Shown in pieces: positions 1 to 6,699 of a DNA stretch of 64,000 nt; positions within the stretch are counted from its first letter, which is position 1, and the number at the start of each line of letters is the position of its first letter. Position numbers and translations under genes: made by a program. The stretch is from JAPPLB01 sp965204095 (GTDB taxonomy: Bacteria; Acidobacteriota; Terriglobia; Bryobacterales; UBA6623). Location: assembly GCA_965204095.1 (NCBI GenBank), contig OZ241991.1, forward strand, positions 434,001 to 498,000, written 5' to 3'. The notes beneath the pieces are model-generated. The model saw nothing but the letters and a program-made list of their open reading frames with translations. It had not been told where the DNA came from and did no database searches.

Positions 1-1
1 C

Positions 2-238
2 ACCCTGACCGGAGCTGCCTGCCGCGAGTTCCCGCTTGATCCCACTGCCCCCTGGGAAGTCTTCCGGCTGCCCGACAACGTCCTCGTCGCCGTCTTTCAC
101 GGCAATGCCCGCTCCCTTCCGGCCGAGCTGGTCGGTACCAGGATTCACGTCGGCAACGCCTTGGGCATGTCGCGCACCGCCAGCGTTCTCAACGTGCGCA
201 GCCGCACCGCCTGCCGCGTCGTCGCTGAGATCGATTGA
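2..238 (+). CDS. Partial CDS, C-terminal 78 residues of an unrecognised protein
   Basis: The reading frame beginning at base 2 is open from the window edge to a TGA at 236-238. It has the C-rich third codon positions seen in the other genes of this region, so it looks like the end of a real gene whose start lies outside the window. The visible part includes the stretch PWEVFRLPDNVLVAVFHGNA and later NALGMSRTASVLNVRSRT. I do not recognise the family. It is followed by the conserved parA leader, so it is probably the last gene of an upstream unit. Confidence 0.45.
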   Translation, partial: TLTGAACREFPLDPTAPWEVFRLPDNVLVAVFHGNARSLPAELVGTRIHVGNALGMSRTASVLNVRSRTACRVVAEID

Positions 239-322
239 CCAGGTGATTTTCGATACTCTCGCCGCCGGCGAACGCTCATCGCTCTTGCTCCATTCGCTCG
301 ATCCAGACAGGTCGCGGCCGCT

Positions 323-490
323 CTCTCCCCGGCTGCGGCTCCGCCGCCGTGTCCGGAGCTCGCGTCCCCGCCCTTGCCGTCGCCTTTTCTCCCCCGCTCT
401 CGAGAGCGGCGGCGCGTGGTCAGGACTTGCCAGAATCCTGTAACCGTGCAGAATTGAAGGTATTGAGGCTTCGACGCCTGCAGGACTTCA
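323..490 (+). promoter_or_regulatory. Conserved leader and promoter of parA, module A
   Basis: This stretch is similar to the DNA in front of parA in modules B (11.19-11.35 kb) and D (47.77-47.93 kb). A short GCGGC-TCC-GCCGC hairpin is followed by a putative sigma70 promoter, TTGCCA at 427-432 and CAGAAT at 449-454 with 16 bp between them. The same hexamers and spacing occur in B and D. Downstream, around 464-490, is a diverged version of the paired 12-bp repeats seen in B and D. The stretch 239-322 shows nothing recognisable. Confidence 0.5.
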
Positions 491-504
491 TCATCGAGAC
501 GCTT

Positions 505-1158
505 ATGCAAACCATCGCCCTCGTCAGTCAGAAAGGCGGCTCCGGGAAAACCACCCTCGCCCTGCACCTGGCGGTCGCTTCCGCCATCGAAGGCCGCAAC
601 ACCGCCATCATCGACCTCGATCCGCAGGCTTCCTCCGCCCACTGGTCGGACCGCCGCAAGAACGAGCTGCCGGTCGTGCTGTCGGCGCACGCCAGCCGCT
701 TGAAGCAGGAGCTCCAGCGCGTACGCGAGATCGGCGGCGACATGCTCTACCTCGATACCGCTCCGCATTCCGACAGCGCCGCCCTGGAGGCGGCGCGCAT
801 CGCCGATCTGGTGCTGATTCCCTGCCGGCCGGCCATCCTCGATCTGGAAGCGATCACCCAGACGCTGTCGTTCCTTCGCACCACCGGTACGCCGGCGCTG
901 GTCGTTCTCAACGCAATCGCTTCCAGCGGTCAAGACGCCGCGCTGGCCGAGCAGGCCCTTCGAGCGCATGACGTGGAAACCTGCCCGGTCCGGCTCGGCC
1001 GCAGGGTCGCCTTCGCCCGCTCCCTCCTCAGCGGCCAGGCCGCTCAGGAGGTCGAGCCGCTGGGCAAGGCCGCCGATGAAGTATCTCGCCTGCACTCCTT
1101 CATCGCTTCACGCCTGCAGGACTTCAATCCTTCAACGAACGGAAACCCCCGCACATGA
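505..1158 (+). CDS. parA: ParA-family ATPase, module A
   Basis: This is a Walker-type ATPase of 217 residues, of the short ParA/Soj type without an N-terminal DNA-binding domain. Proteins of this family bind ATP and DNA and move or position plasmids, chromosomes or protein complexes. The deviant Walker A motif QKGGSGKTT is at residues 9-17 and the DLDPQAS motif is at about 40-46. I chose ATG 505 because the same start (M-K/Q-T-I-A) is found in three paralogues in this window, although the frame is open further upstream. The stop overlaps the start of the RHH gene (ATGA), a sign of coupled translation. It is most similar to the copies at 11.4 and 48.0 kb. Confidence 0.9.
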   Translation: MQTIALVSQKGGSGKTTLALHLAVASAIEGRNTAIIDLDPQASSAHWSDRRKNELPVVLSAHASRLKQELQRVREIGGDMLYLDTAPHSDSAALEAARIADLVLIPCRPAILDLEAITQTLSFLRTTGTPALVVLNAIASSGQDAALAEQALRAHDVETCPVRLGRRVAFARSLLSGQAAQEVEPLGKAADEVSRLHSFIASRLQDFNPSTNGNPRT

Positions 1159-1400
1159 GCCCTAACGATTTTGCTTCCGCCCTCAAGTCCCGCGCCGCTT
1201 CGCCGGCGCCGCCCGCCCGCTCCGCTTCCCCCTCGAAGTCCGCCGTCAAGCGCAAGCATGTCGGCGGCTACTTCTCTCCCTCCGTCGCCAAGCAGCTTCG
1301 CTTGCTCGCCACCGAAGAGGAAACCACCTTGCAGGAGCTTCTTGCCGAAGCCCTTTCTCTGCTGTTCTCCAAGCGCGGCGCTTCCCTGCCTCGCTCGTAA
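1155..1400 (+). CDS. Ribbon-helix-helix partner of ParA, module A
   Basis: An 81-residue basic protein. Residues 1-35 are Ser/Ala/Pro-rich and probably flexible. Residues 36-81 carry a ribbon-helix-helix pattern: a short strand (HVGGYFSP), then two helices (VAKQLRLLATEE and TLQELLAEALSLLFSKRG). RHH proteins paired with ParA usually bind DNA as dimers and act as centromere-binding or autoregulatory proteins. Here the gene overlaps parA by 4 nt, as do two of the three paralogues. A role in binding the repeated sites upstream of parA is an inference. Confidence 0.75.
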   Translation: MSPNDFASALKSRAASPAPPARSASPSKSAVKRKHVGGYFSPSVAKQLRLLATEEETTLQELLAEALSLLFSKRGASLPRS

Positions 1401-1413
1401 GGAGCCTCTCGCC

Positions 1414-1656
1414 ATGCTCTACCCTGGACCGCTCGCTTCGACGATCTACGTTCTGTTGCTTACCCTCGCCTTCGTGCTTTGCTGTTGGGCGTACAGCTCT
1501 TTTCTCTCTGTCAATCGTCTCTGTCGGCGCTGATCCCACTGGCCGTTCCGCTGGTTTTCCCTCCTCGATCTTCTCGTCGCGGCTGCCTTCTGCGCGTTCG
1601 TTTTCGCTGTCTCGTTCCTCTTCTCTCGCTTGATTCCTGGCCCTCCTTCTCCCTGA
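1414..1656 (+). pseudogene. Two-TM membrane protein broken by an in-frame stop, module A
   Basis: The intact relative in module D (48867-49109) has two transmembrane segments in 80 residues. In module A the frame starts at ATG 1414 (MLYPGPLASTIYVLLLTLAF) but meets TGA at 1531-1533 after 39 residues. Directly after the stop, the same frame continues with clear similarity to the second half (WPFRWFSLLDLLVAAAFCAF) up to TGA 1654. The gene is therefore a nonsense-mutated copy; the first TM segment could still be made as a 39-residue peptide. Function is unknown; the genes sit next to parA/RHH in all three full modules. Confidence 0.65.
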
Positions 1657-1743
1657 CGGGATTGCTGCCCCGGCCGCTCCGGTTCAGCCGTCGCGGCTTG
1701 CCCGTTCACGCTTTCTCGCTTATGCTCGCTTCCTGGTATTGCC

Positions 1744-2217
1744 ATGAAGCTGACCCTTGCCGAAGCCGAAGAGCTGCTTCTCCACAACATTCACTCTCAC
1801 ACTTCCCCAGGCGCCTTGGAACGCCTTCTCTCCCATGAATGGTCCTTCGATCCCCGCGGAGGGCATCTTCGCCTGCTCATGCGGCGCTACCACGAGCAGG
1901 ATCAGCTTTTCTACGAGTCCTTCACGGATTTCCGGAAAATCACCGATCCTCAAGACCCTTCTGTTTACTTCCCCGCTCTTTGTGTTTTCTGTGCTCTCAC
2001 GATTCGCTCGGTTCCCTGCTATACCGCCCTCAATCCATTTGGTTCCAGGTGGAATATTTGCTGCGATTGCCATGACGCGATTCACCGCGTCGCTCCTGAG
2101 CCTTCCTCGCTTTCCTCGCCTCTTCTCTCCTGCTGTTCTCTCGATCGTCTCTCGTCTGCGCTTTCTCGCTGTCTCTCTCGCTTTCGTCGCTGGTTTCGCC
2201 GTCCTCTCGATGATTGA
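1744..2217 (+). CDS. Hypothetical protein, doubtful C-terminal half
   Basis: The first 70 residues (MKLTLAEAEELLLHNIHSHT onward) look like a normal soluble, helix-rich protein with coding-like base use. After about residue 72 the composition changes to Cys/Ser/Arg-rich sequence inside a pyrimidine-rich tract, while a second frame there encodes hydrophobic sequence. A frameshift or a gene decaying at its 3' end is possible. It takes the place that a DUF29 gene has in modules B and D. No family recognised. Confidence 0.35.
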   Translation: MKLTLAEAEELLLHNIHSHTSPGALERLLSHEWSFDPRGGHLRLLMRRYHEQDQLFYESFTDFRKITDPQDPSVYFPALCVFCALTIRSVPCYTALNPFGSRWNICCDCHDAIHRVAPEPSSLSSPLLSCCSLDRLSSALSRCLSRFRRWFRRPLDD

Positions 2218-2598
2218 GGTTCTCGTCTTGCCCCGGCTCCTGTAGAGCTTCCTCATGCCGTGGGTTTCTCTCCTTTTTCTGCAATTGAAGCCGCAGTGCC
2301 CAGATGCAGCTCCCTTGCCCCTTCCTCCGGCTTGGCTTGCCACTCGCAATGGCGGGCAGGCCCCGGCAGTCTTTGCGTCCCGTCGATCGGGATTCCGCCA
2401 GCCATCATCGGCCATGCCGGACCCAGGCGCGCCCGGCTTCGCGAGCTGCGCCGCGCGATCCGGCTTGCGCTCGAGCTACTTCACTTGAGCGCAATCTCAT
2501 TCCAGAGCAAACGGATCCGGACCCGGATTCCTTTGCTCAGTCAAAACGGAAGGAATCGGCGGCTCCTGCCGCCTCAGCATCGAATGCCCTAAGATCAC
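2218..2598. other. Non-coding spacer of module A, related to spacers in B and D
   Basis: No convincing gene is seen here. From about 2345 to 2420 the sequence (GGCGGGCAGGCC, then AGCCATCATCGGCC) matches the spacers at 13.79-13.86 kb and 49.92-49.99 kb. A further block around 2470-2560 (GCTCGAGCT, then GAGCAAACGGATCCGGA and GGATTCCTTTGCTC) matches 50.03-50.11 kb in module D. The conservation between copies without an open frame suggests regulatory or structural DNA/RNA. Confidence 0.45.
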
Positions 2599-2679
2599 GG
2601 AGGCCGCTGAAGCGCCCTCCGGTTACGTCGCGGCCCTGGCCGCGCCGTGAACTTTGCGATCAGCCGTCCAGGGCCGGCT
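2599..2679 (+). ncRNA. Candidate structured element: three consecutive stem-loops, module A copy
   Basis: Three inverted repeats lie in a row: GGAGG/CCTCC (2599-2620), GTTACG...CGTGAAC around a CGCGGCC/GGCCGCG core (2622-2652), and AGCCGTC/GCCGGCT (2662-2679). The copy at 50223-50301 has the same order and better pairing. There is no T-run after the last stem, so these are not standard terminators. Whether this is an RNA or a DNA element is not known. Confidence 0.4.
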
Positions 2680-2849
2680 GAAGCCCACACGGCGGGAGAG
2701 AGAGGCCCCTCCCCCCGCTGGCTGCCCCGCGGCCGCGTGGCCGCCGGCGCGTCGACGTCGTTCGGCCGGCGGGCGGAGATTCGCGCGCCAGGTCGATTGC
2801 TCTGGCTCACTTTCCCGCCGTCAGATCAGCCGCAGGATCTCCGCCCGCC

Positions 2850-2878
2850 TTGTCGGATGCCGGCCTCCGTTGCATACT
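2850..2878 (+). promoter_or_regulatory. Putative promoter giving a leaderless mRNA, module A
   Basis: TTGTCG (2850-2855) and CATACT (2873-2878) are separated by 17 bp. The start codon of the next gene is only 6 nt after the -10 box, so transcription would begin at or next to the ATG. The same arrangement, with identical hexamers, spacing and distance, occurs at 50448-50476 in front of the paralogue. Confidence 0.6.
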
Positions 2879-2884
2879 CACTGC

Positions 2885-3229
2885 ATGCGCGAGCCTTTCG
2901 ATCAGCCCTTCTGGACGGAGTTCAAGCAGGAGCGCCGGCGCATCGGTACGATCTTCCTCGCCGCCTTGGCCTTCAACCTCATGATGCCCTTCGCTCAGAT
3001 TCCTGAGCACCACCTTGCCATCGGCATCGCTTGCGTCGCCTGCCTTCTCGCGATCGTGTTCGCCCCCGGTCGTTGGTTCTATCCGTCGCGTACGGAACTC
3101 CGCTCAGGCGGGCCCCGGCCTCGTTTGCTCAGTCAGCCGCCGCCTGCGCCGATTCGCAGGCCTCTGACCCGCTGGCCGCAGCGTGAAGGGCCGCTGCCGC
3201 CCTTGCCGCCGCGTCCACGACGAAGCTGA
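2885..3229 (+). CDS. Membrane protein with proline-rich cytoplasmic tail, module A
   Basis: A 114-residue protein. Residues 1-20 are charged (FWTEFKQERRRI), followed by two hydrophobic segments at about 21-38 and 45-62, then a tail rich in Pro and Arg ending PPLPPRPRRS. The paralogue at 50483-50854 keeps the QERRRI motif, both TM segments and the tail. The tail could be a binding surface for another protein or nucleic acid; this is inference. The start is supported by the shared leaderless promoter. No named family recognised. Confidence 0.65.
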   Translation: MREPFDQPFWTEFKQERRRIGTIFLAALAFNLMMPFAQIPEHHLAIGIACVACLLAIVFAPGRWFYPSRTELRSGGPRPRLLSQPPPAPIRRPLTRWPQREGPLPPLPPRPRRS

Positions 3230-3326
3230 AAGGAATGTCCCTCATGGTCAGCACCAAAGTCCTGCGCCGCCGCCTGGCCAGGTACAGCAGCACGGCCGCA
3301 GCGATCGCCAGCGCAATCAGCTCCAT
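3129..3326 (-). pseudogene. Truncated relic of a membrane-anchored thermonuclease
   Basis: The first 22 residues (MELIALAIAAAVLLYLARRR) match the N-terminal membrane anchor of the nuclease at 50858-51340 in module D, which sits in the same relative position and orientation. After residue 22 (about base 3260) the similarity ends and the frame runs antisense into the neighbouring membrane-protein gene. The nuclease domain is missing, so only the anchor remains. A deletion in module A is the simplest explanation. Confidence 0.55.
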
Positions 3327-3370
3327 GCTGCCTCTCTACCCGAACGGCTGCGCCGCTGTCCGCCTCGACA

Positions 3371-3419
3371 GGGTTCTCCGCTTTCCGCCAACACCGGGCG
3401 AGCGGAAAGCTCCCAACCC
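3371..3419 (+). promoter_or_regulatory. Hairpin leader, copy 1 (GGGTT/AACCC type)
   Basis: Outer arms GGGTT and AACCC enclose inner arms GCTTTCCGC (from 3380) and GCGGAAAGC. The ATG of the next gene is 64 nt after the inner arm begins. The ribosome-binding region here is the weaker GAGGA, like copy 9, which precedes the paralogous gene in module D. Confidence 0.75.
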
Positions 3420-3443
3420 TTCCGTCGATGAGGACTCGATTCC

Positions 3444-3638
3444 ATGCCGGATCACCCGAACAGCCGCCAGCCGTCCACCGCCAATTCTAACGGTCAGCCG
3501 AAGTGGGGCTGGGGCTGGGGAGTGAAGAAGCTCATCGACGGCGCCCTGTGCCGCCAGTGCCGAGGCTGCCGCAAGTGGTTCCACATCGGCTGGCTCGCCT
3601 ACCACAACTGCAGGGTTCCCAAACCGCGATCGAAGTAG
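3444..3638 (+). CDS. Small Cys/His protein, module A
   Basis: A 64-residue protein with the cluster CRQCRGCRKWFHIGW followed by AYHNC, giving four Cys and two His that could bind one zinc ion. The N-terminal third is Ser/Asn/Pro-rich. The paralogue at 51458-51691 keeps the sequence LIDGALCRQCR and the His/Cys spacing. Both genes follow a hairpin leader, so gene and leader were duplicated together. Function unknown. The next 188 bp (3639-3826) contain nothing recognisable. Confidence 0.65.
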   Translation: MPDHPNSRQPSTANSNGQPKWGWGWGVKKLIDGALCRQCRGCRKWFHIGWLAYHNCRVPKPRSK

Positions 3639-3826
3639 CGCGGGCCGCGCTCCGGCCGACGTTCGCCACTGCCCCCTCCAATAACGCCGGCGCAATGTCC
3701 TCCTGCCTCGTTTTTCAGGAAAGAGAAGTGGCGACGTCGGCCGAAAGTTCCTCTTCTCTGACCTTCGATCCTCATCAGAGTGGTCGCGTCCGGAGTCCGC
3801 TGTTGCGTCCTCGGACTCACAGGTAG

Positions 3827-4144
3827 ATGCCCTTCTACAAGAACCGTCAGCCCGGATCGAAAAACCGCTGGCGCGAGCAGCTCAGACAGGCCATGAAGCG
3901 GCGCGCCTTGCGGACGCGCTGCCCGGCGTGCGGCCGTAAGAACGCCCTGCGCCGCGTCGAGCTCGAAGCCGGCGCTTCCTGCCGCGTGTGCCGCTGGCGG
4001 GACTGCCTCTACGAGTGCAGCCCGGGAGCGCCTCGATGGCGGGTTCTGTGCTTTCCGCCAATCGCATGCGAGCGGAAAGCTCCCAACCCTTACCTCCAGG
4101 AGGATTCCTCACATGACCAACACAGTCATTCACGCCTCGCATGA
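3827..4144 (+). CDS. Zinc-ribbon mini-protein whose frame runs through hairpin 2
   Basis: A basic protein of 105 residues. Residues 1-30 are rich in Arg and Lys, and residues 32-60 hold CPACG and CRVC, a typical zinc-ribbon pair, followed by another Cys pair. From residue 72 the frame passes straight through hairpin leader copy 2 (RVLCFPPIACERKAPNPYLQ) and overlaps the next gene by 32 nt. This tail may be a by-product of a lost stop codon. ATG 3827 comes directly after a TAG. Family unknown. Confidence 0.5.
   Translation: MPFYKNRQPGSKNRWREQLRQAMKRRALRTRCPACGRKNALRRVELEAGASCRVCRWRDCLYECSPGAPRWRVLCFPPIACERKAPNPYLQEDSSHDQHSHSRLA
4041..4089 (+). promoter_or_regulatory. Hairpin leader, copy 2 (GGGTT/AACCC type)
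   Basis: The inner stem is intact, and the internal loop on the left reads CTGT instead of CTCC. It is followed by TTACCTCCAGGAGGATTCC, in which CCTCC-A-GGAGG is itself a palindrome that contains the ribosome-binding site. ATG 4113 is 63 nt after the inner arm begins. Confidence 0.8.
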
Positions 4145-4640
4145 GGACAACATCGACTCCAAGCCCTATGCTCTCGACTGGTTGCCCCACACCCTTGCCG
4201 ATCTTCTCGCGACGGCCATCGGCGATGCCCGTCAGCTCGATCGGAATACCTACCACCCCACTTCCGTGCGCTGGCACTGGCCTTCCGAGCAAGGCACTTG
4301 CCATGTCTGCCTCGCCGGCAGCATCCTCGCTCGCGCTTTCCACTCTTCGCCGCACCGCTTTTTGATGCCCTGGATGTTCTCTCTCGACACGGACAGAAAG
4401 CTCTACGCCATCAACCACGTTCGCTGCGGCCGTTGGCTGGATGCATACGAAATGCTCCATGAATTGCCGACGCCCCGCAATATCGGCAAGCAGCTTTGCT
4501 CCCTTCCGAATCCTTCCTCTCCCGATTACGAAGGCTGGAACCAGTTTCATGCCCACCTGGATTCGCTCGAATCCATCATCCCCCGTTTGCGCGAGATCGA
4601 ACGAGAGGACCGCCGCCTCTCGTCCGTCATCGACCGTTAG
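4113..4640 (+). CDS. Tandem paralogue a of an unrecognised Cys-containing family
   Basis: This is the first of seven related genes between 4.1 and 9.8 kb. It has 175 residues. Family landmarks: LPHTLADLLATAIGDARQLD, then Y-x-P and a WHWP motif, then C-x-V-C-L-A-G, then KLYAINHVRCGRWLDAY, and near the end the motif H-A-H-L-D-S-L-E followed by PRLREIE. The conserved WH and CxxC could form a metal site, but this is only an inference. No signal peptide or membrane segment. It has its own hairpin leader and a strong AGGAGGA site. No named family recognised. Confidence 0.75.
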   Translation: MTNTVIHASHEDNIDSKPYALDWLPHTLADLLATAIGDARQLDRNTYHPTSVRWHWPSEQGTCHVCLAGSILARAFHSSPHRFLMPWMFSLDTDRKLYAINHVRCGRWLDAYEMLHELPTPRNIGKQLCSLPNPSSPDYEGWNQFHAHLDSLESIIPRLREIEREDRRLSSVIDR

Positions 4641-4645
4641 CAGGC

Positions 4646-4694
4646 GGGTGCTCCGCTTTCCGCCAGACCGTGGCGAGCGGAAAGCTCCCCACCC
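4646..4694 (+). promoter_or_regulatory. Hairpin leader, copy 3 (GGGTG/CACCC type)
   Basis: Here the outer stem is GGGTG paired with CACCC, a two-sided change from the GGGTT/AACCC form. It begins only 6 nt after the stop codon of the preceding gene and ends 25 nt before ATG 4720. Confidence 0.85.
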
Positions 4695-4719
4695 TTACCT
4701 CCAGGAGGATTCCTTCCCC

Positions 4720-5367
4720 ATGTCCCAGCACGACAAAGAGCCCCTCATGCCCCGCCGGCAGTGGAAGAACGACACCGATCCCCTGATCGAAAGGCTCATC
4801 GACAGCAACAACCGCAACCTCATCGGTTGCGACACGATGGGCTGGCTTCTGCACGTCGTCGGCCGCCTGCAGAGCGGCCGCTACGACCGCCGCGACCTGG
4901 ACAGCATCATCAGCAGCTTCCTGCGGCAGGTCGATGAGCTTCTCGCGAAAGGCCAGTCCCACTGCCGCATCGCGATCAAGTCGCTGTTGTTGCTGCGCTA
5001 CGCGCCGGCTGCCGGCTCGAGGACCCGCAGCCAGTGGAAAGACGCCCTGGCGTACAACCGCGTCGAGCTCGAAACCCTGTTGCGCAACAGCCCCTCGATG
5101 AAGCCCTTTGTCCACGCCATGATCCGCTACGCCTGGCGCAGCGCCCGCTCCGAAGCCTGGATCGTGATCACCACCGGACACTACATCGACGACGAGCTGC
5201 GCGACGGGGTGCTTACCGAACAGGAACAGCTCGGCCATTGGAACCAGCGGCTTCCGCAGGACTGCCCCTGGGACGCGGAGCAGATCATCGGCTTCCGCCT
5301 CGATCACCCCAGCGTTCTCGCCGACTCGCGCCGGCTGCCCTTCGACGAGCCCCACCGCAACGCCTAG
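4720..5367 (+). CDS. DUF29-like protein
   Basis: A soluble helical protein of 215 residues. The middle (residues 40-150) follows the DUF29 pattern: a tryptophan-containing helix (MGWLLHVVGRLQSG), an acidic-basic helix, a LLLLRYAP segment, and R-x-E-L-E-x-L-L-R-N-S-P-S-M. DUF29 proteins are common in cyanobacteria and mobile elements and have no established function. ATG 4720 is chosen because of the AGGAGGAT just upstream; the frame is open through the hairpin. A second such gene is at 7311. Confidence 0.65.
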   Translation: MSQHDKEPLMPRRQWKNDTDPLIERLIDSNNRNLIGCDTMGWLLHVVGRLQSGRYDRRDLDSIISSFLRQVDELLAKGQSHCRIAIKSLLLLRYAPAAGSRTRSQWKDALAYNRVELETLLRNSPSMKPFVHAMIRYAWRSARSEAWIVITTGHYIDDELRDGVLTEQEQLGHWNQRLPQDCPWDAEQIIGFRLDHPSVLADSRRLPFDEPHRNA

Positions 5368-5407
5368 AGAGTCCGCCTCCAGCGGCCCCTACGTTGCCTC
5401 CGGCCGC

Positions 5408-5457
5408 GGGTTCTCCGCTTTCCGCCATGCACCAAGCGAGCGGAAAGCTCCCAACCC
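5408..5457 (+). promoter_or_regulatory. Hairpin leader, copy 4 (GGGTT/AACCC type)
   Basis: The inner stem is identical to the other copies, and the terminal loop is one base longer than in copy 3 (CATGCACCAAGCGA). The ATG is 65 nt from the inner arm, after CCTCCAGGAGG. Confidence 0.85.
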
Positions 5458-5481
5458 TTACCTCCAGGAGGAAACCGTACC

Positions 5482-5988
5482 ATGGCCGCCGCAATCCCGA
5501 AGCTACTGACCCCCTTCCACGTAAAAGATTCCCGAGTAACGCCCGAACTGCCCGACACCCTGGCCGAGCTTCTCACCGTCGCCATCGCCGACGCCCGCAG
5601 CCTCGATCCCGGCTCCTACTGCCCCGTCAGCTCTTGCTGGCACGGCGCCGTCTCGCAGGGCCCCTGCAAGGTCTGCCTGGCCGGCAGCGTCATGGCCGGC
5701 AGCTTGCGCTGCTCGCCCGATGACAACTTCCTGCCCTGGATGTTCTCTCCCGCCACGTACGACAAGCTGAAGGCCCTCGACGACATGCGCACCGGCAATT
5801 GGCTGCAGGCGTTCTGCCGCGTCCACAAGCACAGGCCGGTCCTCTCTGCCAGGAACCGCCTCATGAGCCTGCCGTTCCCCGCCTTCTCCGGATTCATGGG
5901 CTGGGAGCAGTTCAACGCCCACCTGGATTCGCTCGAAACGATCGTTCCCCGGCTCCGCGAGATCGAGCGCGGCACGATCATGCCGTGA
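5482..5988 (+). CDS. Tandem paralogue b of the unrecognised Cys-containing family
   Basis: It has 168 residues with all family landmarks: LPDTLAELLTVAIADARSLD, the CWHG version of the WH motif, GPCKVCLAGSVMAG, KLKALDDMRTGNW, and FNAHLDSLETIVPRLREIE near the C-terminus. The N-terminal 20 residues differ between paralogues and may be flexible. It has its own hairpin leader, and a further hairpin follows 26 nt after the stop. Function unknown. Confidence 0.75.
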   Translation: MAAAIPKLLTPFHVKDSRVTPELPDTLAELLTVAIADARSLDPGSYCPVSSCWHGAVSQGPCKVCLAGSVMAGSLRCSPDDNFLPWMFSPATYDKLKALDDMRTGNWLQAFCRVHKHRPVLSARNRLMSLPFPAFSGFMGWEQFNAHLDSLETIVPRLREIERGTIMP

Positions 5989-6013
5989 TCGCACAGGCCG
6001 GCCGCCGTTCGAC

Positions 6014-6063
6014 GGGTTCTCCGCTTTCCGCCCGGCAGCCGTGAGCGGAAAGCTCCCCAACCC
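6014..6063 (+). promoter_or_regulatory. Hairpin leader, copy 5 (GGGTT/AACCC type)
   Basis: The loop is CCGGCAGCCGTGA and the right internal loop has one additional C. The following ribosome-binding region is CCGCGGAGGAT rather than CCTCCAGGAGGAT, so the small CCTCC/GGAGG palindrome is lost here while the hairpin is kept. Confidence 0.8.
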
Positions 6064-6088
6064 TTACCCCGCGGAGGATTCCTTCACC

Positions 6089-6598
6089 ATGACCGACACT
6101 CCCGTTCCCAACGTCACCCAGCATGTCTTCAATGACAAGCCCATCACCCAGGACTTGCTGCCCGGCACCCTTTCCGGACTGCTCGCGGCCGCCATCGACG
6201 ACGCCCGCCGGCTCGACCGCGATTGCTACCGCCCCGCCAGCTTCCGCTGGCACTGCCCCGTCGAAGAAGGCCCTTGCGAAGTCTGCCTGGCCGGCAGCGT
6301 CATCGCACGCACCTACCGCAGCTCCCGCAGCCTCGCCATGCTGCCGTCGATGTTCTCCTTCCCCATCTACCGCAAGCTCTACGCCCTCGAAAACATGCGT
6401 TGCGGAGAATGGCTCAACGCCTACCTGACGCTCTACGAGACCCCGGCTCCCCTGGCGATCGAGGACCGCCTGCTTCTCCTTCCGATGCCCGCGCACAGCG
6501 AGTTCGACAACTGGCCCGAGTTCGACGCCCACCTGGACTCGCTGGAGCCCGTCGTCGGCGAGCTGCGCGAGATCGAGCTCGACGCCAGGAAAGCGTGA
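6089..6598 (+). CDS. Tandem paralogue c of the unrecognised Cys-containing family
   Basis: A 169-residue protein. It shares its first 14 residues (MTDTPVPNVTQHVF) exactly with paralogue d, so c and d are the most recent duplication in the array. Landmarks: AAAIDDARRLDRDCYRP, WHCP, GPCEVCLAGSVIARTYRSS, LYALENMRCGEW and FDAHLDSLEPVVGELREIE. Start 6089 is set by GGAGGAT and by identity with paralogue d; the frame is open upstream. Confidence 0.78.
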   Translation: MTDTPVPNVTQHVFNDKPITQDLLPGTLSGLLAAAIDDARRLDRDCYRPASFRWHCPVEEGPCEVCLAGSVIARTYRSSRSLAMLPSMFSFPIYRKLYALENMRCGEWLNAYLTLYETPAPLAIEDRLLLLPMPAHSEFDNWPEFDAHLDSLEPVVGELREIELDARKA

Positions 6599-6625
6599 TT
6601 GCTCACGCTGACCCCATCCTTCGGC

Positions 6626-6674
6626 GGGTGGTCCGCTTTCCGCCAGGTCGAGGCGAGCGGAAAGCTCCCCACCC
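6626..6674 (+). promoter_or_regulatory. Hairpin leader, copy 6 (GGGTGG/CCACCC type)
   Basis: The outer stem is GGGTGG with CCACCC, six pairs. Copies 6 and 7 share 40 bp of upstream DNA that includes GCTCACGCTGACCCCATCCT, so leader and downstream gene were duplicated together. Confidence 0.85.
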
Positions 6675-6699
6675 ATCCATCCCGGAGGATTCCTTCACC

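Noticed and set aside
145..1095. Long minus-strand frame opposite parA (and similar frames opposite the other parA genes)
   Set aside because: These are mirror frames caused by the base composition of the real gene; they recur opposite every paralogue and show no protein features.
1155..1400. RHH genes as antitoxins with an unseen toxin
   Set aside because: In all four cases the partner is ParA, directly coupled; no toxin-like small gene is adjacent in A, B or D.
1531..1533. TGA as a selenocysteine or readthrough codon
   Set aside because: The paralogues have ordinary residues at this place, and no SECIS-like hairpin follows.
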